Origin: Flavobacterium quisquiliarum | GTDB lineage: Bacteria > Bacteroidota > Bacteroidia > Flavobacteriales > Flavobacteriaceae | DNA: 64,000 nt | NCBI RefSeq assembly: GCF_019308285.1 | Contig: NZ_WWEM01000020.1 | Span: 124,001 to 188,000, forward strand | Direction: 5' to 3' | Shown: positions 25,522-33,695 of the stretch, piece after piece | Layout of the letters: every line of letters begins with the position of its first letter | Numbering within the stretch: position 1 is the first letter of the stretch | Notes under the pieces: generated by a model | What the model saw: the letters and a program-made list of their open reading frames with translations, nothing else | Told to the model about the DNA's origin: nothing | Databases searched by the model: none | Position numbers and translations under genes: made by a program

Positions 25522-26352
25522 ATGAGTAAAAGAATAGATTCGCATCAGCATTTTTGGAAGTTTGATCCCGTTAGAGACAGCTGGATCGATGAAACTATGC
25601 AGAATATCCAAAGAGATTTCCTTCCTGAAGATTTACAGCCTTTATTAAAAGAAAACCAGTTTGAAGGCTGTGTTGCCGTTCAGGCAAGCCAATCGGAAGA
25701 AGAAACGCAATTTTTATTGGATTTGGCTTCTAAAAATGATTTCATAAAAGCAGTTGTGGGCTGGATCGATTTGAGAAATGAAAACATTGAAGAACGTTTA
25801 CAATTCTTTTCAGATCAAAAAAAACTGAAAGGTTTCAGACATGTTGTGCAAGGAGAACCAGATGATTTTATGTTCGGAACAGAATTCAGAAGAGGAATCA
25901 CAGCTTTAAAATCCTTCAATTATACTTACGATATATTGATTTTTGAACGTCAATTACCAGCTGCAATAAGTTTGGTGAAAGATTTTCCAGACCAAAAATT
26001 TGTAATTGATCATATTGCAAAACCAGATATTAAATCAGGGAGCATTGATTCTTGGAAAAAAGGAATTGAAGAAATCGCAAAGTATGACAACGTTTGGTGT
26101 AAAATCTCAGGAATGGTCACAGAAGCCGACTGGAAAAACTGGAAGCCAGAAGATTTAAAACCTTATTTAGATGTAATTTTTGAAAACTTTTCAGTTGATA
26201 AATTGATGTATGGTTCAGATTGGCCGGTTCTTAATGTTGCTTCAGATTATCATGAAGTAGTAAAAACTTTAGAAGATTATATTTCGAAGTTTTCTATTGA
26301 AGACCAGAATAAGATTTGGTTTGAGAATGCGAAGGAGTTTTACAATTTATAA
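25522..26352 (+). CDS. Amidohydrolase-family lactonase, probable L-fuconolactonase
   Basis: Metal-binding residues lie in RIDSHQHFWKF at residues 4-14, FVIDHIAKPD near residue 175 and LMYGSDWPVLN near residue 236. This is the pattern of the COG3618 lactonases that open sugar-acid lactones. The length of 276 residues is standard. It closes a plausible chain: sugar dehydrogenase, lactonase, a dehydratase not found in this window, dehydrogenase, hydrolase. It is the last gene of the operon. Confidence 0.85.
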   Translation: MSKRIDSHQHFWKFDPVRDSWIDETMQNIQRDFLPEDLQPLLKENQFEGCVAVQASQSEEETQFLLDLASKNDFIKAVVGWIDLRNENIEERLQFFSDQKKLKGFRHVVQGEPDDFMFGTEFRRGITALKSFNYTYDILIFERQLPAAISLVKDFPDQKFVIDHIAKPDIKSGSIDSWKKGIEEIAKYDNVWCKISGMVTEADWKNWKPEDLKPYLDVIFENFSVDKLMYGSDWPVLNVASDYHEVVKTLEDYISKFSIEDQNKIWFENAKEFYNL

Positions 26353-26374
26353 TTTATGAATTAGCTCGTAAATT

Positions 26375-26575
26375 AGGAGAGCCTGAAAGGCTCATACCAT
26401 GAACACAGGGCAACGCCCAGTGACAGCAAATAGAGATATGCAACAAAGCCCTGAAAGGGCGTAAGCAAATTTGAAGACAAATGCTTGCGCCCTTTCAGGG
26501 CTTTATGATTGCTGGTGTATATCAATTCATAGGGCGTAGCCCTATGGTGATGCTTTGAGGCCTTTGGCCTATTAT
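26375..26575. repeat. Array of several different short hairpins
   Basis: Successive hairpins include GAGCCTGAAAGGCTC, GGGCAACGCCC, GCCCTGAAAGGGC with its inverted copy GCCCTTTCAGGGC, ATAGGGCGTAGCCCTAT and AGGCCTTTGGCCT. They resemble REP units assembled into a composite element. There is no coding signal in the gap 26353-26712. Confidence 0.65.
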
Positions 26576-26591
26576 TAGAATAATAAAAAAA

Positions 26592-26671
26592 CATAGCCCG
26601 TGGTTTCAACCACGGGAGCACAATGTGAGACGTTACAATATTGCGTCCCCGTGGTTGAAACCACGGGCTAT
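26592..26671. repeat. Inverted pair of REP hairpins (BIME-like), GTGGTTTCAACCAC family
   Basis: The left unit TAGCCCGTGGTTTCAACCAC and the right unit GTGGTTGAAACCACGGGCTA are inverted copies. Each is itself a hairpin. The spacer is about 35 bp. Confidence 0.7.
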
Positions 26672-26712
26672 ATTTGAAAATTGGACTTCACTCGAAATGT
26701 CAAAAAATATTT

Positions 26713-27894
26713 CTAATTCTTCAAAACATTATTTTCTGGAGCCCACTTTTTCTGCCATTCTGGATATTTCTTCAATGCCTTTTCAGGTTTATCCGTATAC
26801 CAAGCATAACCCGTTCTTCTTTCACGGCTTACCTCGGCTAAAGAATATAGAAATTCGCTGTCACGATCGCTGAATAAAGGTCTGTGTGTTTTTAATTCAT
26901 AGTAACGAGTCCATATTGGTGGCGCTGTTGGATCGTTTATGATTCTTACGTCATTTTTGATTTTCTTGTATTTGGATTCCATTTCTTCAGCAGCAAAACT
27001 TTCAACTCTGGTATTGTAGATTTTAGAATCCTGAAACCATTTTACGGCACCCTGAATGGCATTGATTATCTTTTCATTTGGATTATCAATGTCCATCAAA
27101 AACAAAACTATATCAACACTTTCTGCATTACAGATGCTTGGCGGTTCAAATTTACGCGCCCAAGCAGGTTCAAGTGTTATTTCGTCGTGTTGCTGGCACC
27201 AAGCGGTTAATTTTCCGTTGTCTTTAATCTGCATTTTTAAAATACACTCTAGTCCTTTTTGATATGCGGTGGCTACTTTTTTTCTAGTTTTGGCATCAAT
27301 AAAAGCATAATCAGGATCATTGTTTACAATCTTTTTAAGGAGATTCATGATTCCCATATATGCTCCGTCATTAAAAGTAATATGACGGCTATAACCTTTT
27401 TCTAAAGGAAAATATTGTGGCCAGCCTCCGTTTGAATATTGTGCTTTTATAGTGAAATTAATACCTCTTAAACACCCATCTTTATATCTTGAATCTTTTG
27501 TTAGCGTATAAACCTGCGCTAGATAATGAATATGTGTATAAGTTGTTTCATTATCGAAAGTAGTATGTTCGATGTATTTTGTCTTAACCACACTGTCAAT
27601 TTGTTGTGGCGTCAAAATAGCTTTCATATCATAATTCTTAGGCCAGCCTCCATTATCACGCTGGAAATAGAGAATATTATCTGCAATTTTGGTGTAATCT
27701 GTTTCAGCATATTTCGGCTGATTCGGAATCGGATTTATGATATTGGTTTTGTCTTTGATAAAATACCAATGATTGGTGCCGTCTGTAAAAGGTTTTGTAC
27801 TGATCTCGCTGTTTGTCTGTGCATTTGAATACAAAAATGAAAAGACACAAAACGCTGATGCCAATAATTTCGAGCTGTTTATGGAATTGAACAT
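26713..27894 (-). CDS. Pectate lyase, polysaccharide lyase family 10
   Basis: A signal peptide ends near residue 25 (FLYSNAQ). The 393-residue protein has the PL10 landmarks FQRDNGGWPKNYD near residue 78, YSNGGWPQYFP near 153, ITFNDGAYMG near 172, KLTAWCQQHDEITLEPAWAR near 227, and YYELKTHRPLFSDRD near 336. PL10 enzymes cut polygalacturonate by calcium-assisted beta-elimination. It lies 12 bp after the GH28 gene and is surely co-transcribed. The product should reach the periplasm or beyond. Confidence 0.92.
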   Translation of the reverse strand: MFNSINSSKLLASAFCVFSFLYSNAQTNSEISTKPFTDGTNHWYFIKDKTNIINPIPNQPKYAETDYTKIADNILYFQRDNGGWPKNYDMKAILTPQQIDSVVKTKYIEHTTFDNETTYTHIHYLAQVYTLTKDSRYKDGCLRGINFTIKAQYSNGGWPQYFPLEKGYSRHITFNDGAYMGIMNLLKKIVNNDPDYAFIDAKTRKKVATAYQKGLECILKMQIKDNGKLTAWCQQHDEITLEPAWARKFEPPSICNAESVDIVLFLMDIDNPNEKIINAIQGAVKWFQDSKIYNTRVESFAAEEMESKYKKIKNDVRIINDPTAPPIWTRYYELKTHRPLFSDRDSEFLYSLAEVSRERRTGYAWYTDKPEKALKKYPEWQKKWAPENNVLKN

Positions 27895-27906
27895 AAAATC
27901 TCCGTT

Positions 27907-29583
27907 TTAAAATTTAACAGCTTTCTTAGGAACAGTTTTATCGACAGTAGTAGTTTTTGATAAATTAGAACCGCTTAAATCGATATTTTTACTGGCTTCT
28001 CCTGCAATTGTAATGGTATTTGAAGAGGAAGGATTAAATGCTACATTTTTTAAAGAAAGGTTTTGTGCATTGTAAATCTCAAATGCATTTTTAGCTTCAA
28101 TATCTAATTGTAAGTTATTTAATTTTATTCCTTTAGCGTCAATAATCGAAAACCCTTTTTCAGCTTTGGCGATTAAGTTTGTGATTTCAATATTTTCTAA
28201 ATTCATTTCTGGAAGACCTTGCAAAAATACGGCTTGCTGAGCACCTTTAATAGTGATATTTTTAATCGAAATGTTTTTAAACTGAGGAGTTTCAACTGTC
28301 ACAGGCATCGCCTTGTTGACCACTTTGTCTCCGCCTTCTTCTAATGTTTCGGCAATCGATTTTCCTCCGTAATACAAATTAAACGAGATAGCCTGTGATG
28401 GAATATCAGTCATAAACACATCTGAAATAAAGATGTTTTCTACGACACCACCTCTTCCGCGGGCACTTTTAAAACGCAGACCTACATCTGTTCCCATAAA
28501 AGTACAATTAGAAACGTGAAGGTTTTTTACACCTCCAGACATTTCACTTCCTACTGTAACTCCTCCATGACCATGATAAACAATATTATTTCTCACAATG
28601 ATGTTTTCGCAAGGAACACCTCTCTCACGTCCGTCTTTATCTTTTCCGGATTTAATGCAGATAGCATCATCTCCCACATCAAAACTTGAATTTTCAACCA
28701 ATACATTTTTACAGCATTCCACATCAAGACCGTCTCCGTTTTGAGAATACCAAGGATTACGAACACTTACATTGCGAACAATCAAATCTTCCACCATAAA
28801 AGGGTGGATATTCCACGCTGGGGAATTCTGAAAGACAGGACCGTCAAATAAAACTCTTTTGCTGTTTTGAATGCTTACCATTACCGGACGAAGAAAATCG
28901 TGAATGGTTTCAAATTCTTCTTTTGTTTTTAAATCCGGACGCACATTTTGATCAGCCCCTTTAGAAGCATTCATAAAAATTTCAGAAGGATACCAGCTTG
29001 TTTTATCTTTGTTTAAAACGCCACCTCTTGCAATAACTTCTTTCCATTGGCTGTCTGTCACTTTACTTTTCTTAACCTGTCTCCATACTTCTCCAGAACC
29101 ATCCCAAACTCCGGTTCCAGTAAAAGCAATATTTTCGAGGTTTTTACCATAAATAGGAGAGATGCATCGCCAAGTATTTAAACCTTCAAAGTTGGTTTCA
29201 ACCAAAGGATACAAAGTTTTGTCTGGAGAAAATTTTATCAGAGCACCTCTTTCTGCATGTAACTCAATATTACTTTTTAATATAATTGGTCCTGTAAGCC
29301 AAATTCCAGGAGGAATAATTAGTTTTCCACCGCCTTTTTTAGACAGTGCATCAATCGCATCTGCAAAAGCTTTTGTATTTAAAACGTAGCCTCCATTTAC
29401 AGCGCCATAATCCTTTAAGTTTACGGTATTGTTAGGAATAACAGGCTCGTTAATTTTTGACATTTTGAACTCAATGTTTTGGTAAGTACTGCCTGAGGTA
29501 TTTTGAGCATTAAGGTCTTTAGAACTCAGACACATCAAAAAAGCGAGTGCAAGAGAGGCAAATTGTAGTCGGTTGATTTTCAT
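27907..29583 (-). CDS. GH28 polygalacturonase-type glycoside hydrolase
   Basis: A signal peptide (to about residue 26) precedes a right-handed beta-helix. GH28 catalytic landmarks are all present: NGDGLDVE (282-289), GDDAICIKSG (304-313), HGGVTVGSE (339-347) and RFKSARGRGG (about 370). The 558 residues include extra C-terminal beta-helix turns. Members hydrolyse galacturonic acid linkages in homogalacturonan or rhamnogalacturonan. It is the first gene of the leftward pectin operon, behind a LacI-type operator. Confidence 0.93.
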   Translation of the reverse strand: MKINRLQFASLALAFLMCLSSKDLNAQNTSGSTYQNIEFKMSKINEPVIPNNTVNLKDYGAVNGGYVLNTKAFADAIDALSKKGGGKLIIPPGIWLTGPIILKSNIELHAERGALIKFSPDKTLYPLVETNFEGLNTWRCISPIYGKNLENIAFTGTGVWDGSGEVWRQVKKSKVTDSQWKEVIARGGVLNKDKTSWYPSEIFMNASKGADQNVRPDLKTKEEFETIHDFLRPVMVSIQNSKRVLFDGPVFQNSPAWNIHPFMVEDLIVRNVSVRNPWYSQNGDGLDVECCKNVLVENSSFDVGDDAICIKSGKDKDGRERGVPCENIIVRNNIVYHGHGGVTVGSEMSGGVKNLHVSNCTFMGTDVGLRFKSARGRGGVVENIFISDVFMTDIPSQAISFNLYYGGKSIAETLEEGGDKVVNKAMPVTVETPQFKNISIKNITIKGAQQAVFLQGLPEMNLENIEITNLIAKAEKGFSIIDAKGIKLNNLQLDIEAKNAFEIYNAQNLSLKNVAFNPSSSNTITIAGEASKNIDLSGSNLSKTTTVDKTVPKKAVKF

Positions 29584-29654
29584 TGTTAGTAATTTTTTTG
29601 GTGTTTATTTTATTTATATGAAAATTTAAGTTCTTATAAATAATAATCTTTAAA

Positions 29655-29701
29655 TGTAATCGATTACACAAATCTATTAAAAAAATAATACGAAATAACA
29701 G
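29655..29701 (-). promoter_or_regulatory. LacI-type operator and promoter of the GH28-PL10 operon
   Basis: TGTAATCGATTACA (29655-29668) is a perfect 14-bp palindrome with a central CG, the form of LacI-family operators. On the minus strand it follows directly after TAGATTTG (29676-29669), a match to the -7 consensus, so it should cover the transcription start and repress. The -33 element is weak (CTG at 29701-29699, 22-bp spacer). No LacI regulator gene is in the window. Confidence 0.65.
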
Positions 29702-29811
29702 TTTTAGTCAATTTATCACAGATTTTTTATGAATTTAACTTTTTTTGATTCGGAAATGAAAGGATAATTAAAAGCCGAATTTTCGAAATGAATGTCTTGA
29801 AGTCAATATTA

Positions 29812-29855
29812 CAGGAGGGTACAGGATGCTCGTAATTTTATATTCTTTTAAATTG
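29812..29855 (+). promoter_or_regulatory. CAGGA direct-repeat activator site and promoter of the beta-helix gene
   Basis: CAGGAGGGTACAGGA (29812-29826) repeats CAGGA at a 10-bp interval. Exactly 22 bp later comes TAAATTG (29849-29855), a partial -7 box. The same layout occurs at 39602 and 62350. Confidence 0.55.
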
Positions 29856-29965
29856 TCCCTGTTATTTGGTAAAAGTGTTAAAAATACAATTATTTGTAAA
29901 AGTTATAGCGCTTTAAATAAATGCCTCGTAATTTTAGCTCAAGAAAAAAATCAATACTATAAATA

Positions 29966-32482
29966 ATGCGTTTAATTCCTTTCAACAAATTACTAGTCGT
30001 TTTTTTACTGGTATTCACAATTTCGGCAAGTGGTGCTGAAATCTGGGTTTCACCATCAGGAAAAGATTCGAACATCGGAACAAAATCAAACCCGCTGGCA
30101 ACGGTTCACATGGCAATGCGAAAAGCCAGAGAACTTCGTCGCTTAAAAGATCCATCGATAAAAGAGGGAATTCGTATCATAGTAATGAACGGAACATATT
30201 ATTTAAACGAACCTTTATTTGTAAGACCAGAAGATTCGGGAACTCCAGAAAGTCCAACAATTATTCAAGCTGATGCTAACGCAAAACCAATTATAAGTGG
30301 TGGAATCGAAATTAAAAACTGGACAAAATCGACAACTGTTATTAACGGACTAAAAAAAGGTTCGGTTTGGGTGGCAGACGCACCAACGAAAGCAGGAACG
30401 TTAATTGATTTCAGACAATTATGGGTAAACGATAAAAAGGCAGTTAGAGCCAAAAATACGGCTGGAACGGCAATGGAACGTATTTTATCTTGGAATCACG
30501 AAGAACAAACCTGCTGGATTCCGTTTAAAGATAAATCGGTGAAGTTTGAACCGGGAATGGAAATGTTTATTGTGCAATGGTGGTCGAATGCCAATCTTCG
30601 CATCAAAAATATTGAAGTGCAGAAAGACAGCGCCAAACTTTCATTTGAAGAACCTGAAAGCCGAATCCAAAGCGAACATCCTTGGCCAGCGCCTTGGATT
30701 TCTAAAAATAACGGAAATTCAGCTTATTTCTTAAACAATGCTTTTTCACTTTTAAACGAACCGGGAGAATGGTATTTAGATAAGAAAAATGCCAAAATCT
30801 ATTATATCCCAAGAGCTGGAGAAGATATTGCCACAGCTAAAATTACTGCTCCATTTTTAGAAAATCTTTTAGAAGTAAAAGGAACAATCGATTCTCCTGT
30901 ACATCATTTTCAGTTTAAAGGAATTTCGTTTCAGTACAGCAACTGGCTTCGTCCTTCACAGCAAGGTCATGTGCCGTTGCAATCTGGTTTGTATTTGTTA
31001 GATGCTTATAAATTGAAAGTTCCTGGAACGCCAAATCAGGCGAATTTAGAAAATCAGGCTTGGGTGGGAAGACCACGTTCGGCGGTTGAAGTAAATTATG
31101 CTAATAATATTCAGTTTGAATCTTGTCGTTTTGAACATTTAGCTTCAACTGGTTTAGATTTAAATAAAGGAACAAATCACAATACTATAAAAGGAAATTT
31201 ATTTAAAGATATAGGCGGAAGTGCCATCAATGTTGGAATTTTCTCTGAAGAAGCTTTTGAAGCACATTTGCCTTTAATCATAAAAGATGAAAGAGAAATG
31301 TGTTCGGATGAAGTGATTTCAGATAATTTAATCACCAATGTAACCAATGAAGATTGGGGAACTCTGGGAATCAGCGCTGGTTTTGTTCGAAATATTACGA
31401 TTGAACACAACGAAATTTCGGATGTATCGTATTCTGGAATGGCAATGGGCTGGGGTTGGACACATACGTCAAACGTGATGCAGAACAATAAAATTCTAGG
31501 AAATAAAATTCATCATTATGCCAAACATTTACATGATGTAGCGGGAATTTATACACTTTCGGCTCAGCCAAACAGCCGAATTGAAGAAAATTATATTGAT
31601 AAGGTTTACAACAGTCCTTATGCACACGATCCGTTTTTATGGCTGTATTTGTATACTGATGAAGGAAGCGAAGGTTTTACGATTAAAAACAACTGGATTG
31701 CCGAAAAGAAAATCCTTAAAAACCACAATGGCCCAAAAGGCAATATCTGGGAACACAATGATCCGTATGTAAGTTCTAAAATTAAAGATGCTGCAGGAAT
31801 TAGAGCACCGTATAAAGATTTAGAAAAAGAAGTTGTAATCGACGAAAAATGGGGATTGCAGGAAATGCCAAAACCGTATGCAATCGAATTAATAGGTTCT
31901 GATTTTGATATCGAAAAAATCAAATCAACTTTAACGGGATTTAGAATTGTAGGTCAGGAATTGTACCAATGGAAAAATCATTTGGTTATTTACGGAAAAA
32001 TGAATCAACCCGAAAGAACGAAACGTAAATTGGCAGGCGCTTTTCCTTCTTTAGAAATTAAAATCTATGAAGATTTGGTTTATGATTTTCAAAACTTCGA
32101 AAGATGTAAAGATTCAAAACCTGCATCAGATTGGGAAAATGTGGTTTTAACAGCCAATCTTCCTGCTGATGAAAAATTGCAAAAAGAATATGTGGAGTAT
32201 CATAAAACGCAATTCGAAAAATGGCCAGAAGTTGCCAAAGGTTTCTGTAATGCCGATTTTCAGCAATTGCAGGTTTTCAAAAAAGACAGACAATTAATTT
32301 TGGTAATCAGTATTCCGAAAGGGGAAAATTTGGATAAATTAAATCCAAAAACCACCCAAAATAATCCAAGAGTTGACGATTGGAACGCCTTAATGAAAAA
32401 ATACCAATCTGGAATTGAAGGTGCAAAACCAGATGAAACTTGGATTTTCTTAAACAAAGTAGAAGTAGAAGCAAAAAAATAA
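29966..32482 (+). CDS. Beta-helix glycosidase-like protein (GH141-like) fused to an L-rhamnose/L-fucose mutarotase-like domain
   Basis: A signal peptide ends near SASGA (residue 24). Residues about 25-620 are a right-handed beta-helix that starts EIWVSPSGKDSNIGTKSNPL and IIVMNGTYYLNEPL, a pattern I associate with GH141, whose members include alpha-L-fucosidases. Residues about 640-835 hold two ferredoxin-like halves. The second has YVEYHKTQFEKWPEVAKGF near 744 and ends DETWIFLNKVEV, like RhaM mutarotases with their His and Trp-Pro-Glu. Mutarotases interconvert alpha and beta deoxysugars. The fusion would couple release of a deoxysugar with its anomerisation. The GH family call is tentative. 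Confidence 0.7.
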   Translation: MRLIPFNKLLVVFLLVFTISASGAEIWVSPSGKDSNIGTKSNPLATVHMAMRKARELRRLKDPSIKEGIRIIVMNGTYYLNEPLFVRPEDSGTPESPTIIQADANAKPIISGGIEIKNWTKSTTVINGLKKGSVWVADAPTKAGTLIDFRQLWVNDKKAVRAKNTAGTAMERILSWNHEEQTCWIPFKDKSVKFEPGMEMFIVQWWSNANLRIKNIEVQKDSAKLSFEEPESRIQSEHPWPAPWISKNNGNSAYFLNNAFSLLNEPGEWYLDKKNAKIYYIPRAGEDIATAKITAPFLENLLEVKGTIDSPVHHFQFKGISFQYSNWLRPSQQGHVPLQSGLYLLDAYKLKVPGTPNQANLENQAWVGRPRSAVEVNYANNIQFESCRFEHLASTGLDLNKGTNHNTIKGNLFKDIGGSAINVGIFSEEAFEAHLPLIIKDEREMCSDEVISDNLITNVTNEDWGTLGISAGFVRNITIEHNEISDVSYSGMAMGWGWTHTSNVMQNNKILGNKIHHYAKHLHDVAGIYTLSAQPNSRIEENYIDKVYNSPYAHDPFLWLYLYTDEGSEGFTIKNNWIAEKKILKNHNGPKGNIWEHNDPYVSSKIKDAAGIRAPYKDLEKEVVIDEKWGLQEMPKPYAIELIGSDFDIEKIKSTLTGFRIVGQELYQWKNHLVIYGKMNQPERTKRKLAGAFPSLEIKIYEDLVYDFQNFERCKDSKPASDWENVVLTANLPADEKLQKEYVEYHKTQFEKWPEVAKGFCNADFQQLQVFKKDRQLILVISIPKGENLDKLNPKTTQNNPRVDDWNALMKKYQSGIEGAKPDETWIFLNKVEVEAKK

Positions 32483-32486
32483 AAAA

Positions 32487-32598
32487 TAGCCACGAATTCA
32501 CGAATTTTCTTTTGAAAATCTTTGCGATTATTTTTTCGAATAATTCGAATTAATATTACATCTAGATTGTAAAAAAATAATTCGTGAATTCGTGGCTA
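32487..32598. repeat. Inverted repeat with TAGCCACGAATTCACGAATT arms, copy 1
   Basis: The left arm at 32487-32506 and its perfect 20-base complement at 32579-32598 flank an AT-rich centre. Shorter copies lie at 52035-52096 and 58615-58675. All three sit close upstream of a start codon. Confidence 0.8.
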
Positions 32599-32630
32599 AA
32601 AAAACTATCAAAAAACTAAAATAAAGACCA

Positions 32631-33695
32631 ATGTTAAAAATAGCCATTCTGGGACTTGGAGAAGGACGAAGCACAATGTCGGCTGCAATCGAAAGTTCAA
32701 AACTAGAACTCGTTAAAATATGCGACCGAAACGAAGAATTGTGTAAACAAAGAGCAAAAGAATTCGATTTTCATGCGTACACCACCAGTTACGAAGATTT
32801 GTTAAACGATGCATCAATTGATATTATCGCGATTTACACACCGGATCATCTTCACGCACAACATGTAAAACAAGCTTTGTTACATGGAAAGCATGTAGTT
32901 TGTACCAAACCGTTTATCGATGATCTTTCGGATGCAAAAGAATTGTTGGAATTAAGCAAATCAACAGGAAAGAAAGTTTTCATTGGGCAAAGTTCCCGTT
33001 TCTTCGAACCAGCCAAAAGACAAAGAGCCGATTATGAAGCAGGTTTAATTGGAGATTTAATTACAATCGAGGCGCAATACCATGCCGATCACAGATGGTT
33101 TTTGAAGAAAGAATGGTCGCTTTTGCAATCGTTTAAATGGCTTTACGGAGGTTTGAGTCATCCTGTAGATTTTATCAGATGGTATCTTCCAAACATTGAG
33201 GAAGTTATGGGGTACGGAATGATCAGCAGTAACGGAAAAAATGCTGGATTAAAAAATGAAGATACTATGCACTTTATTTTTAAAGCAACTGATGGAAGAA
33301 TTGCTCGTGTAAGCGGGGTGTATACTTCGCCAACTCAGCCAGCACAACGTGACAGCGGCATGAGTACGATTTTAAGAGCAACAGAAGGAGCTAGTCAGGC
33401 CGATTATCACGAATTGCGTTATGCAGTTACTGATAAAACTGGAGAAGAAAAAGTGATTACTTGGGGCGACAGCACGATAAAATATTATTTCCGTTTTGAA
33501 GGACAAAGTCATCACGGCGGAGAATATCAGAATTATTTAGAATATTTTACAGATAGTATCGAGCAAGGTTTTGAAGCGTATCCAAACATGGAAGAAGGAA
33601 TTGGAACCGTAGCTTTATTACAAGCAATGGACAAATCTTTACAAACTGGAATGCCGGTTAAAATTGCAGATATTCTTAACGAATACGGACTATGA
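32631..33695 (+). CDS. Gfo/Idh/MocA family oxidoreductase
   Basis: The Rossmann start is KIAILGLGEGRSTMSAAIE (residues 3-21), with IIAIYTPDHLHAQHV near residue 66 and the family motif as VVCTKPFIDDL near residue 94. The C-terminal sheet domain begins near residue 125. There is no signal peptide, so it is cytoplasmic. Its stop overlaps the symporter start (ATGA), a sign that it acts on what the symporter brings in. The substrate is probably a pectin-derived sugar or acid. Confidence 0.88.
   Translation: MLKIAILGLGEGRSTMSAAIESSKLELVKICDRNEELCKQRAKEFDFHAYTTSYEDLLNDASIDIIAIYTPDHLHAQHVKQALLHGKHVVCTKPFIDDLSDAKELLELSKSTGKKVFIGQSSRFFEPAKRQRADYEAGLIGDLITIEAQYHADHRWFLKKEWSLLQSFKWLYGGLSHPVDFIRWYLPNIEEVMGYGMISSNGKNAGLKNEDTMHFIFKATDGRIARVSGVYTSPTQPAQRDSGMSTILRATEGASQADYHELRYAVTDKTGEEKVITWGDSTIKYYFRFEGQSHHGGEYQNYLEYFTDSIEQGFEAYPNMEEGIGTVALLQAMDKSLQTGMPVKIADILNEYGL

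Noticed and set aside
26375..26621. Open frames across the hairpin array on both strands
   Set aside because: Their translations are products of palindromic repeat DNA and have no protein-like features.
26592..26671. Resemblance to CRISPR repeats (GTGGTTTCAACCAC units)
   Set aside because: There are only two inverted units with no regular spacers and no cas genes; the same units occur singly or in pairs elsewhere, as REP elements do.
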